From the NCBI RefSeq assembly GCF_012163135.1, contig NZ_JAAVUP010000007.1, positions 94,157 to 158,156 on the forward strand: 64,000 bases of DNA. The letters are read 5' to 3'. Position 1 is the first letter of the stretch. Each line of letters opens with the position of its first letter. Shown one piece after another: positions 24,023-32,090 of the stretch. The notes under the pieces are model-generated. The model saw only the letters and a list, made by a program, of their open reading frames with translations, made no database searches and was not told the origin of the DNA. The translations under genes and the position numbers were made by a program. This DNA is from Neoroseomonas oryzicola. GTDB lineage: Bacteria; Pseudomonadota; Alphaproteobacteria; Acetobacterales; Acetobacteraceae.

Positions 24023-26041
24023 TCAGGCCTGCCCCATTTCCGGCGGCAGGCCGAGATCGGCGAAGCTGACCGCAGGATCCTTCGCCACGGCGAAGGCGTG
24101 CGCGGCGGACAGCACGTTCTGGTCCACGAACCAGGCTCCGCGACCGGGCAGCGACGCAGCCTCGCGCAACCGCGCATCCATCACCTGCGCGAGCATGCGG
24201 GCGAAGCGGCGCGCGCCGTCGGTCGGCGCCAGGGCGCAGCACCAGGCGGCCACGCTCATCCAGGGCAGCGGCAGCGGATAGACGTTCACCGGATAGCCGA
24301 GCCCGGCCTTGCGGCCGAGGCGCACCCGCGCGCTCAGGGCGAGCCCGACATCGGCATCGCCCATGCGTCGCGCCAGGAAGCGCGCCGGATCCTGGTGCCA
24401 GCGGCCGTCGATGTCGGTGACGACGACCGGGCCGCCGAAGCGATCGAGCCATTCGGGCAGGCGCAGGAAGCGCGCACTCGCGAAGTAGAAGGGCGCGTCG
24501 ATGGTGATCGGCTCGCTCGACAGGCTGACCGTGAGGCCGCGCGCGGCCGTGGTGACCTCTGCGATGTCCGGCCGGCAGGCGGCGGGATCGCCCACCAAGT
24601 GGACATGCAGCGGCGAACCGGGTGCGACCTCGGCCAGGCGGCGTGCGAAGCCGGCCGCGTGGCGGCGCAGATAGAGGTCGTTGGCCACGACGATCGCGAC
24701 CGGCCGCGACGCGTCGTGCCGGCCGGCCAGCATCTCGAAGCCGCCACCCTCGCTGCCGAGCAGCGGCGCATCGCCGCGCGCGGCGAGGATCGCGGGGATG
24801 CGACGCATGTCGAGGAAGGTCGGCGCGCCCGGCCCCGACGGCGCCAGCCCGGCCGAAGCCGCGAAAGCCTCGGTGGCGAGGTCCTGTTCCCCGATCGCGA
24901 AGGCGAATTTCCCGCGTTGCCAGGACCGGTGCGGTTCATCGAGACACTCCGCCCCCGCGATCATCTCGCGCGAGGTCTCGGCGCGATAGGCTGCGTCCTC
25001 CCAGAAGCGTGCGCCCTCGGGCAGGAAGGCGCTGAGGCCGACCAGCAGCGCGCGGCGATGTTCCAGCGCCTGGCCGGGCCGCACGCAGGCCGCGCGCATT
25101 GCCACTGCCAGCGCCTGGCGTGCCGCCTCGGCCTCGGGCAGCGGGCAATGGCGGAACAGGCGTCCGGCGGCGAGCGCCTTCAGCAGCCGGACCTCGTCCT
25201 GCGGCGGCAGCGACGGCGCGAGGGCCAGCGCATCGTCCATGCGGGCGGCAATGTCGCGTTCGCTGTCCGGCAGCGAAGCGGCGAAGGGCAGGGTGGGCGC
25301 GGCCATGGCACAGGCGACGGCGCGGTGCAGCCGGAAGGCGGCCCAATGGTGGCCGCCGCTGGCTGCCATGGCATCGGGCACGGCGAAGGCGCGGCGGAAG
25401 GGCGCCTCGTCGGGCCCGTGGTCGAGCGCGGCGGCGAGCAGGCGCAGCCAGCGATCCAGCACCGGCGCGCCGGCCGCCGCCGCGGCGGCCAGGGTCTTCG
25501 CCGCAGCGGCCTGGCCGCGCGCGGCCTCGATGACGCGCGCGAGCGCGATGCGCGGGGCGCGTTCGCGTGGCAGCGCCTCGGCCAGGGCGCCGAGCGCGGC
25601 CTCCGCCCGCGTCCGCAAGGCGCCCGTGCCGGCCGCGTCCAGGCGCCCTTCCACATGCCCCCAGCGATCGGCGAAGGCCGCGACCTCGCCGAGCGCCCAG
25701 CGCCGGCGCGGGGAAGCCTCCCGCGCCAGGGCGCACAGCGCCTCGATCGCCGCGGCGGCATCCCGGCGCCGGCGCGCGAGCAGGACCTCGGCTTCCAGGA
25801 CATCGGCGCGCGACCAGGCGGTGGCCTCCGCGGCAATCCGCGCGGCGAACGTCTCCGACTCCGGATCGGGGCGGTCGCGCCGCCAATCCGGGGCTTCGTC
25901 CGCCCCGCGCAGCAGTGCGAGCAGCGGCGGGACATCATCGGCGGTCGGCGCGGAAGGGGCCGGGACGGGCGTGCCGCCCCGGACCCAGGCGATGAAGCGC
26001 CGCCAGGCCTTACTCGGCGGTCGGATCGATCCACCCCACAT
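24023..26041 (-). CDS. Helical-repeat protein with glycosyltransferase-like C-terminal domain
   Basis: A 672-residue protein I cannot assign to a named gene. Residues 30-430 are almost entirely helical and Ala/Arg/Glu-rich, resembling degenerate TPR-type repeats. Residues 445-650 look like a GT-A glycosyltransferase fold: a Rossmann-like opening (VAIVVANDLYLRRHAAGFARRL), VHLVGD, FYFASARFLRLPEWL, a DID metal-binding motif in VVTDIDGRW (543-545) and WFVDQNV (DQ 640-641). These are family-like patterns, not proof. The reported ATG overlaps the hpf end by 32 bases; GTG 25984 is an alternative. In many proteobacteria ptsN follows hpf; here this gene takes that place. Confidence 0.6.
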   Translation of the reverse strand: MWGGSIRPPSKAWRRFIAWVRGGTPVPAPSAPTADDVPPLLALLRGADEAPDWRRDRPDPESETFAARIAAEATAWSRADVLEAEVLLARRRRDAAAAIEALCALAREASPRRRWALGEVAAFADRWGHVEGRLDAAGTGALRTRAEAALGALAEALPRERAPRIALARVIEAARGQAAAAKTLAAAAAAGAPVLDRWLRLLAAALDHGPDEAPFRRAFAVPDAMAASGGHHWAAFRLHRAVACAMAAPTLPFAASLPDSERDIAARMDDALALAPSLPPQDEVRLLKALAAGRLFRHCPLPEAEAARQALAVAMRAACVRPGQALEHRRALLVGLSAFLPEGARFWEDAAYRAETSREMIAGAECLDEPHRSWQRGKFAFAIGEQDLATEAFAASAGLAPSGPGAPTFLDMRRIPAILAARGDAPLLGSEGGGFEMLAGRHDASRPVAIVVANDLYLRRHAAGFARRLAEVAPGSPLHVHLVGDPAACRPDIAEVTTAARGLTVSLSSEPITIDAPFYFASARFLRLPEWLDRFGGPVVVTDIDGRWHQDPARFLARRMGDADVGLALSARVRLGRKAGLGYPVNVYPLPLPWMSVAAWCCALAPTDGARRFARMLAQVMDARLREAASLPGRGAWFVDQNVLSAAHAFAVAKDPAVSFADLGLPPEMGQA

Positions 26042-26588
26042 TGCCGTCGCCGCGCCGGTAGACGACGTTCAGCGCGCGCGTCGACTTGTTGCGGAACATC
26101 AGCACCGGCACATGCGCGAGGTCCATGCGCATCACCGCCTCGCCGACCGTCAGCAGGTCGATCGCGGCCGGATGCTCGGCGATGATGGCGCCATGGTCGG
26201 CGCCGTTGGGCGGCGGGGCCTCTTCCTCCTCGGCGGCGATCTCGATGACGCGCTCCAGCCCGGCCGGCTGGTCACGCTCCGGGGCGGCGGAACGGGCATG
26301 CTCGTTCACCCGCCGGCGATAGCGGCGCAGGCGCTTGGCCAGGTGCTCGGCCGCTTCCTCGAAGGCGCGATGCGCGTCAGGGCCTTCGCCCTCGGCCCGC
26401 ATGGTGAGCCCACGGCCGGCCTTGAGATTGATGTCGCAGGCGAAATGCGCGCGCGAACGGTGGAAGGTGACGTTGGCTTCCAGCGCATGGTCGAAGTACT
26501 TGCGCGTGATGGCGTCGAGCCCGTCGCGCACATGCGTCTTCAGCGCGTCTCCGGTTTCGACCTGCTTGCCTGCAACGGTGACATGCAT
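26010..26588 (-). CDS. hpf: Ribosome hibernation-promoting factor, long form
   Basis: Ribosome-binding protein that inactivates and dimerises 70S ribosomes in stationary phase. The N-terminal domain (residues 1-100) starts MHVTVAGKQVETGDALKTHV and contains the DINLKAGRGLTMRAEGEGPDAHRAF segment. A linker with a run of glutamates leads to the C-terminal dimerisation domain (about 140-192: VMRMDLAHVPVLMFRNKSTRALNVVYRRGDGNVGWIDP). The 192-residue length marks it as long HPF. Start 26588 has GGAGGG 11-16 bases upstream; the longer frame is non-conserved. It is directly downstream of rpoN, the conserved position. Confidence 0.95.
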   Translation of the reverse strand: MHVTVAGKQVETGDALKTHVRDGLDAITRKYFDHALEANVTFHRSRAHFACDINLKAGRGLTMRAEGEGPDAHRAFEEAAEHLAKRLRRYRRRVNEHARSAAPERDQPAGLERVIEIAAEEEEAPPPNGADHGAIIAEHPAAIDLLTVGEAVMRMDLAHVPVLMFRNKSTRALNVVYRRGDGNVGWIDPTAE

Positions 26589-26689
26589 GGGGCTTTGCCC
26601 TCCTTCCTCAGTGAAGGGGAGGGGCCGCCCCGTGGCGACCGTACGCCGGGTCCGCATCCTCCGCGCGGGCCCGCCCAGGCTGGGTCGGA

Positions 26690-28165
26690 TCAGGCCGGGA
26701 CGGCCTTCTCCCGTTTGCGCTGCACCGATGACGGTATCCGCAGCGCGTCCCGGTATTTGGCCACGGTCCGGCGGGCGATGTCCACGCCTTCCGCGCGAAG
26801 TCTGTCGACGATCGCGTCATCCGACAGGACGTCGGCGGCGGTCTCGGCCTCGACCATGGCCTTGATGCGGTGGCGAACGGCCTCCGCGCTCACCGCCTCG
26901 CCCCCCGCGGTGCCGGATATCGCGGTGGTGAAGAAATACTTGAGCTCGAAGGTGCCGCGCGGCGTCGCGATCGCCTTGTTGGAGGTGACGCGGGAGACGG
27001 TGCTCTCGTGCATCCCCACCTCCTCGGCCACGTCGCGCAGGATCAGCGGCTTGAGATGCGCGACGCCGTGGCGGAAGAAGCCGTCCTGCCGGCGCACGAT
27101 CTCCGCCGAGACCTTGAGGATCGTGCTCGCACGCTGCTCGAGCGACTTCACGAGCCAGGACGCGGTCTGGAAGCGCTCCGCCACCCAAGCCTTCTCCTCG
27201 CGCGACTTCGCACCCACCGTGGCGCGGGCGTGGAAGCCGCGATTGACCAGGACGCGGGGCAGGGTCTCGGGGTTCAGCTCGACGATCCAGCCTTCCTGGG
27301 GCGCGCGGCGCATCAGCACGTCGGGCACCAGGGTCGGTGCCGGCGGCGCGTCGAAACTCGCACCTGGCTTGGGGTCGAGCCGCCTGAGCTCGGCCACCAT
27401 CTCGGCCATGTCCTCGGCGTCCACGCCGCAGACGCGCTGCAGCCCGCGCAGGTCGCGCCGCGCAAGCAGTTCGAGGTTGTCGAGCAGCGCGGCCATCGCC
27501 GGGTCGAAGCGGTTGCGGTCCTGCAGCTGCACCATCAGGCATTCGCGCAAATCGGCGCAGAACATCCCGACCGGATCGAAGCGTTGCATGCGCCGCCGCA
27601 CCGCGGTGACGACCGCTTCCTCGCAGCCCAGCGCGGCGGCGATCGCCGCATCCGGCACGGGGAGTCGCCCGGCGGGGTCGACCAGCGCGAGCAGGTTCGC
27701 CGCGATCATGCGTTCCTGTGGCGACGCGAAGGTCAGGCGCACCTGCTCGCCGAGATGCTCGCGGAGGTTCTTCTCCGGCGCGGCCATCGCCTCGATGCCG
27801 GAGAGGTCGTCCTCGAAATCCGACCGGCCGCCGCTGCCCATGGGCGGCGTGCCGGCGTCGTAGACATTGTCCCACTCGGTATCGAGCGGCGCGGCATTCT
27901 CGGCCGGCAGCGCGTCGGACCGCGCGGCCTCGGCGGCGTCGGGCGCCTCGGGCGCGGCGGGCAGCGGGTCGGTGGTGCGGCCGGCGTCGGGGCCGGGATC
28001 GACGCGCTCGTCGCGCTCGAGCAGCGGATTGCGCTCGAGCTCCTCCTCCACGAAGGCCGTGACCTCGAGGTTGGACGATTGCAGCAGCTTGATCGCCTGC
28101 CGCAGCTGCGGCGTCATCACCAGCTGCTGCGAATGGCGCAGGTCGAGACGCGGCGCGAGGGACAT
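26690..28165 (-). CDS. rpoN: RNA polymerase sigma-54 factor
   Basis: Alternative sigma factor recognising -24/-12 promoters, active only with enhancer-binding ATPases. The 491 residues contain the glutamine-rich region I (residues 10-45, LRHSQQLVMTPQLRQAIKLL), an acidic linker (about 60-120), the core-binding region, the HTH around ESTVSRVTSNKAIATPRG, and the RpoN box ARRTVAKYRDAL near the C-terminus. It lies between lptB and hpf, a syntenic arrangement across proteobacteria. The 81-base gap to lptB could hold its own promoter, but I see none clearly. Confidence 0.97.
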   Translation of the reverse strand: MSLAPRLDLRHSQQLVMTPQLRQAIKLLQSSNLEVTAFVEEELERNPLLERDERVDPGPDAGRTTDPLPAAPEAPDAAEAARSDALPAENAAPLDTEWDNVYDAGTPPMGSGGRSDFEDDLSGIEAMAAPEKNLREHLGEQVRLTFASPQERMIAANLLALVDPAGRLPVPDAAIAAALGCEEAVVTAVRRRMQRFDPVGMFCADLRECLMVQLQDRNRFDPAMAALLDNLELLARRDLRGLQRVCGVDAEDMAEMVAELRRLDPKPGASFDAPPAPTLVPDVLMRRAPQEGWIVELNPETLPRVLVNRGFHARATVGAKSREEKAWVAERFQTASWLVKSLEQRASTILKVSAEIVRRQDGFFRHGVAHLKPLILRDVAEEVGMHESTVSRVTSNKAIATPRGTFELKYFFTTAISGTAGGEAVSAEAVRHRIKAMVEAETAADVLSDDAIVDRLRAEGVDIARRTVAKYRDALRIPSSVQRKREKAVPA

Positions 28166-28246
28166 CAGGCGTGTCCGTGCCGCCGAGCACGCAGCGGCCG
28201 CGCCAATCCTAGGTGCATGGCGGCGAGGTCGGCGGGCGCGCGCAAA

Positions 28247-28999
28247 TCAGAGACTGAACCGCTCGCCGAGATACACGCGGCGCACGCCCTCATGCGCGAC
28301 GATGTCGCGGGGGCTGCCCTCCATCAGCACCTGGCCGTCGTGCAGGATGTAGGCGCGGTCGATGATCTCGAGCGTCTCGCGGACATTGTGGTCCGTGATC
28401 AGCACGCCGATGCCGCGGTCCTTGAGGTGCTTCACCAGGTCGCGGATCTCGCCCACCGCGATGGGATCGATGCCGGCGAGCGGTTCGTCGAGCAGGACGT
28501 AGGCGGGATGCGTCGCGAGCGCGCGGGCGATCTCGCAGCGCCGCCGCTCGCCGCCCGACAGCGCCAGTGCCGGCGCGCGGCGCAGGTGGGAGATGCCGAA
28601 TTCCGCCAGCAGCTCGTCGAGCATCTGCTCCCGCCGGTCGCGGATCGGCTCCACCACCTCGAGCGCGGCGCGGATGTTGTCCTCGACGTTGAGGCCGCGG
28701 AAGATCGAGGCCTCCTGCGGCAGGTAGCCGAGGCCGAGCCGCGCGCGCCGGTACATCGGCAGCGTCGTGACGTCGTGCCCGTCCATGATCACCTGGCCTT
28801 CGTCCGGCGTGACGAGGCCGGTGATCATGTAGAAGGTCGTCGTCTTGCCGGCGCCGTTGGGGCCGAGCAGGCCCACGGCCTCGCCCCGGCGGACCGAGAT
28901 CGACACGTTCCGCACGACCGGGCGCTTCTTGTAGCGCTTGCCCAGGCCCTTCGCGACGAGCCAGCCGGATCCCTCGACCACGCGGAGCGCCTCGCTCAT
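28247..28999 (-). CDS. lptB: LPS export ABC transporter ATP-binding protein LptB
   Basis: Cytosolic ATPase of the LptB2FGC complex, which extracts lipopolysaccharide from the inner membrane and pushes it along the Lpt bridge. The 250 residues show Walker A (GPNGAGKTT, about 45-53), the Q-loop (YLPQEASIF), the ABC signature LSGGERRR, Walker B (YVLLDEPLAGID) and the H-loop (ITDHNVRET). The start overlaps the lptA stop by four bases. The permeases LptF and LptG are not in this window. About twenty N-terminal residues (ALRVVEGSGWLVAKGL) precede the domain. Confidence 0.96.
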   Translation of the reverse strand: MSEALRVVEGSGWLVAKGLGKRYKKRPVVRNVSISVRRGEAVGLLGPNGAGKTTTFYMITGLVTPDEGQVIMDGHDVTTLPMYRRARLGLGYLPQEASIFRGLNVEDNIRAALEVVEPIRDRREQMLDELLAEFGISHLRRAPALALSGGERRRCEIARALATHPAYVLLDEPLAGIDPIAVGEIRDLVKHLKDRGIGVLITDHNVRETLEIIDRAYILHDGQVLMEGSPRDIVAHEGVRRVYLGERFSL

Positions 29000-29952
29000 C
29001 GCGGTGCCTCCTGGCCCTGGGGCGCGGGCTGGATGACCGGCTGCTGGCCCTGTTGCTGCTGCTGGCCCTGCTGCGGCACGACGAGGCCCTGCACCCGCGC
29101 GCCGGGGGCGGCGATCAGGCGCGAGACGCCGGTCTGCATGTTCACGATGGCTTCCTGACCGGTCAGCGTGTTGTCCCCGCGCACGATGCGAACATTGCCG
29201 AGCAGCCGCGCGAGGCCGGTCTGCGGGCTGTAGACGCCGCGGTCGCCGCGCACGACTTCCTCGGCGGTGCGGATCTCGACATTGCCGTAGGCCTCGACGC
29301 GCTCGAGGTTCGAGCCCTGTCCGGGCGAAGTCGTCCCCGAGGCTGCGGCCGGCTGCGGCCGCGGCGCGGCGGCCTGCTGCGCGCCGGGTGCTGCGCCTTC
29401 GGCGAAATACGCGACGAGGGTATCCGCGCGCACGCGCCGCCCGTCATTCGTCACCACCACGGCATTGCCGCGCGCGACGGCCATGCGGCGCTGCGACCAG
29501 TATTCGATGCTGTCGCGCGCGGTCAGCGTGTTGTCGGGGTTGGTGAGGCGCAGGTTCTGCCCCGTCAGCACCATCACCGACTGGTCCATGTCGTAGACGG
29601 CGCGGTCGCCCTCGGCGCGGTCCGTCGCGGTGAAGATGACGACGTTGCCCTCGGCCTCGAGCCGCCAGATCTCCCCGCCGCCCGCGGGTCCTTCGGTGGG
29701 CGCGCGGGCGGCCTGCGCCTGCGCGCCGCCACGCGGCCGGTAGCGGGCGATCAGCCGGTCGGATTCCACGGTGACGCCGCCGCGCACTGCGCGGGCCTCG
29801 CCGCGCGCGATCACCACCTGGTCGTTCTGGCGCCATTCGATGCCGTCGACGGCGGTCACCTCGACCGGGCCGCCCTGGCTGAGGTCGATGTTCTGCGCCG
29901 CGGCCGCGCCGGCGAGCAGCGCGAGGCCTAGGCCGATCAGCGGTGCCTTCAC
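28996..29952 (-). CDS. lptA: LPS transport periplasmic protein LptA
   Basis: Periplasmic bridge protein for lipopolysaccharide transport. A signal peptide (residues 1-19, KAPLIGLGLALLAGAAAAQ) is followed by two beta-jellyroll OstA/LptA-like segments: about 30-170 (VIARGEARAVRGGVTVESDRL, YDMDQSVMVLTGQNLRLTNPDNTLTARD) and about 225-290 (YGNVEIRTAEEVVRGDRGVY). A Pro/Ala-rich insert lies between them and the C-terminus is glutamine-rich (QQGQQQQQGQQ). At 318 residues it is longer than E. coli LptA (185). GTG 29952 overlaps the lptC stop (GTGA). The last four bases overlap lptB. Confidence 0.9.
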   Translation of the reverse strand: MKAPLIGLGLALLAGAAAAQNIDLSQGGPVEVTAVDGIEWRQNDQVVIARGEARAVRGGVTVESDRLIARYRPRGGAQAQAARAPTEGPAGGGEIWRLEAEGNVVIFTATDRAEGDRAVYDMDQSVMVLTGQNLRLTNPDNTLTARDSIEYWSQRRMAVARGNAVVVTNDGRRVRADTLVAYFAEGAAPGAQQAAAPRPQPAAASGTTSPGQGSNLERVEAYGNVEIRTAEEVVRGDRGVYSPQTGLARLLGNVRIVRGDNTLTGQEAIVNMQTGVSRLIAAPGARVQGLVVPQQGQQQQQGQQPVIQPAPQGQEAPR

Positions 29953-30653
29953 TGCCCGCCCTCCAGGATGGCGCGGGCGCGGCCGGTGAAGACCACGACC
30001 TGGCCGCGGTCGGTCAGGCGGAAGCCCTCGCTGGTCAGGGTCCCGAAGGGCCCCTGCGCGGCGACCGGCTTGTCGCCCGACGCCGAGCCTTCGTGCAACT
30101 GGATCTCCGCGGCCTCGGTGACCAGCAGGTTGCCGCCATCCTGCCAGAGAGTGACGTCGCCCGTGAGGTCGAGGAGGTTGCGCGCCTTGTCGAAGCGACC
30201 CTCCCGGCTCTCGAGCAGCACCCAGGATCCGTCGGTCAGCAGGATGTCCGCGCGGGGGCGGTCGAGATCGACGATGTCCGGCGCATCGGTCTGCGCCGCG
30301 ACCGTGGCCGTGACGGTGTAGGGACGGTTCTGCTCGTCGATGCCTTGGTAGCGCGGGTCGACCACGCGCACGGCGTCCGGCGCGGTGCCGGCGACGCGGC
30401 GGAAGGACACGCGGGCGCGGTCCTCCATCCGGTCCAGTTCCGGCCAGACCGCGATGCCGACCAGCAGCGCGACGCCGAGCAGCGGGAACAGGAACTTCGC
30501 CAGCCGCACGGCGATCCGCCGGCGCGCGATCTGCGAGGCCGAGGGCGCCCAGCGTTCGCGCGAGGGCGGCAGCATCCGGCGCGGCGCGGCGGAGGCGCCG
30601 CCGGCGCGCAGCGGGCGTGCCAGCGGTTCGCGCGGTTCCTCGCGGCGGGTCAC
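29949..30653 (-). CDS. lptC: LPS export ABC transporter periplasmic protein LptC
   Basis: Bitopic inner-membrane protein that passes lipopolysaccharide from LptB2FG to LptA. The 234 residues have a positively charged cytoplasmic N-terminus of about 48 residues, longer than usual, then one transmembrane helix (about 49-68, AKFLFPLLGVALLVGIAVWP). The periplasmic beta-jellyroll follows, with DPRYQGIDEQNRPYTVTA and EGRFDKARNLLDLTGDVTL. The start overlaps the kdsD stop by four bases and its own stop overlaps lptA. The order kdsD-lptC-lptA-lptB is a coupled lipopolysaccharide synthesis/export operon. Confidence 0.92.
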   Translation of the reverse strand: MTRREEPREPLARPLRAGGASAAPRRMLPPSRERWAPSASQIARRRIAVRLAKFLFPLLGVALLVGIAVWPELDRMEDRARVSFRRVAGTAPDAVRVVDPRYQGIDEQNRPYTVTATVAAQTDAPDIVDLDRPRADILLTDGSWVLLESREGRFDKARNLLDLTGDVTLWQDGGNLLVTEAAEIQLHEGSASGDKPVAAQGPFGTLTSEGFRLTDRGQVVVFTGRARAILEGGQ

Positions 30654-31633
30654 GCGACGCCCGCCCGCAGCAGGTCGTGCACGTGCAGGATGCCGACCGG
30701 CCGCCGCGCCTCGTCCACCACGAACAGGGTGGTGATGGCGCGCGCATTCATCTCGCGCAGTGCCTCGACCGCGAGCGTGTCGGGCGTGACGGTGCGCGGG
30801 GCGCGCGTCATCACCTGTTCGGCCGTGCGGGTCAGCAGTGCGCCGCCGCCCCCGGCCTCGAGCCCCCGGCGCAGGTCGCCGTCGGTGATGATGCCGAGCA
30901 GCGTGCCGTCGGCGCCCTGCACGCCAAGGCAGCCGAAGCGCCGCGCCGTCATGGCCACGATCGCCTTGTCCATCGGCGTGCCGGGCGGGGCGAGGGGCAG
31001 TTCCTCACCGCCGTGCATCAGGTCCTTCACGCGCGACAGCCGCGCGCCGAGCTTGCCGCCCGGGTGGAAGACGCGGAAATCGGCCGCCGTGAAGCCGCGA
31101 CGCGTCAGCAGCGCGACGGAGATCGCGTCGCCCAGGGCCAGTTGCATCGTCGTGGACGTCGTCGGCGCGAGGCCCATCGGGCAGGCCTCCGGCGCCTCGG
31201 GCAGCACCAGCGCGACATCGGCGGCGCGGGCCAGCGTGCTGCCTGCGCGGCCGGTGATGCCGACCAGCGGCAGGCCGAACCGCTTCGCGTGGCCAACCAG
31301 GTCGGCGAGTTCCGGCGTCTCGCCCGAATTCGACAGGGCCAGCACGGCGTCGCCCGCGACGATCATGCCCAGGTCGCCATGCGAGGCCTCGGCCGGATGG
31401 ACGAAGAGCGCGGGCGTGCCGGTGGAGGCGAGCGTTGCCGCGATCTTGCGCGCGACATGCCCCGATTTGCCCATTCCCGAGACGACGACGCGGCCGCTGG
31501 CGCCGGCCAGCAGCGTGCAGGCCTGGGCGAAGCGGTCGTCGAGCGACTCGGCGAGGGCGGCCAGCGCCTCCGATTCCAGGGTCAGGACACGGCGGGCGGC
31601 GACGAGGTCGGGGTGCAGGGACGGGGCGTTCAC
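30650..31633 (-). CDS. kdsD: Arabinose-5-phosphate isomerase (KpsF/GutQ family)
   Basis: Cytosolic enzyme interconverting ribulose-5-phosphate and arabinose-5-phosphate, the first committed step to Kdo, the inner sugar of lipopolysaccharide. An N-terminal SIS domain (about residues 35-170) shows GMGKSGHVARKIAATLASTG and HPAEASHGDLGM; two CBS domains follow (about 205-325). GTG 31633 gives the usual MNAPSLHPDLVAARRVL start and 327 residues; ATG 31681 adds sixteen residues that do not look conserved. It overlaps lptC by four bases. WaaA, which transfers the resulting Kdo, is encoded at 59429. Confidence 0.93.
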   Translation of the reverse strand: MNAPSLHPDLVAARRVLTLESEALAALAESLDDRFAQACTLLAGASGRVVVSGMGKSGHVARKIAATLASTGTPALFVHPAEASHGDLGMIVAGDAVLALSNSGETPELADLVGHAKRFGLPLVGITGRAGSTLARAADVALVLPEAPEACPMGLAPTTSTTMQLALGDAISVALLTRRGFTAADFRVFHPGGKLGARLSRVKDLMHGGEELPLAPPGTPMDKAIVAMTARRFGCLGVQGADGTLLGIITDGDLRRGLEAGGGGALLTRTAEQVMTRAPRTVTPDTLAVEALREMNARAITTLFVVDEARRPVGILHVHDLLRAGVA

Positions 31634-31720
31634 CCCGCCTGTATGGTGCCCGGACTCGGGCGGGTCAACCAAAGCCGCCATTGCCGAACAAGAATCGTGC
31701 CAGAACAGGGGTCCATGTCA

Positions 31721-32020
31721 TCAGCGTGGCGGCGGCGCGCTGCCCGGCGCGACCCAGATCCCCGCCGGCGGCCCCCAGGGCTGGGCGGGCTGGATGGTCG
31801 GGTCGGGTGGGCAGGGCGGGCGGAGCGCGCTGCAATCCCAGGCGAAGCGGTCGGGCCGACCGGTCAGTTGCCCGCCGCGCTCGAAGCGGCAGGCGCACAG
31901 CGTACCGGCCATGCAGGCGACCTGCCCCTCCCGCGCCGGGCTGCAGACCGGGGGCGACTGGGCCGCGGCGGGCAGGGCGAGGACGAGGCAAAGGAAAAGG
32001 CTGGCGCGCATGCCCCGCAT
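31721..32020 (-). CDS. Small exported cysteine-rich protein of unknown function
   Basis: About 99 residues with a clear signal peptide (MRASLFLCLVLALPAAAQS region) and a mature part containing six cysteines (PVCSPAREG, ACMAGTLCACRFERGG, WDCSALRPPCPP), pointing to a small disulphide-bonded periplasmic protein. The C-terminus is Pro/Trp/Gly-rich. It lies between kdsD and a divergent DsbD-type reductase gene, which would suit a disulphide-containing client, but that is inference. In-frame ATG codons at 32032, 32020 and 32011 are all possible starts. I do not recognise a named family. Confidence 0.6.
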   Translation of the reverse strand: MRGMRASLFLCLVLALPAAAQSPPVCSPAREGQVACMAGTLCACRFERGGQLTGRPDRFAWDCSALRPPCPPDPTIQPAQPWGPPAGIWVAPGSAPPPR

Positions 32021-32090
32021 GCTGACCCGCAAAGATTGCGGGTCCGTGCATCGACGGCGCCCTTGCGATCCTTCGCCGGCCGGACCTTGT

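Noticed and set aside
29943..32090. Plus-strand extension of the DsbD frame upstream of 32091
   Set aside because: It lies opposite lptC and kdsD and shows no conserved sequence; a proper signal peptide starts at 32091.
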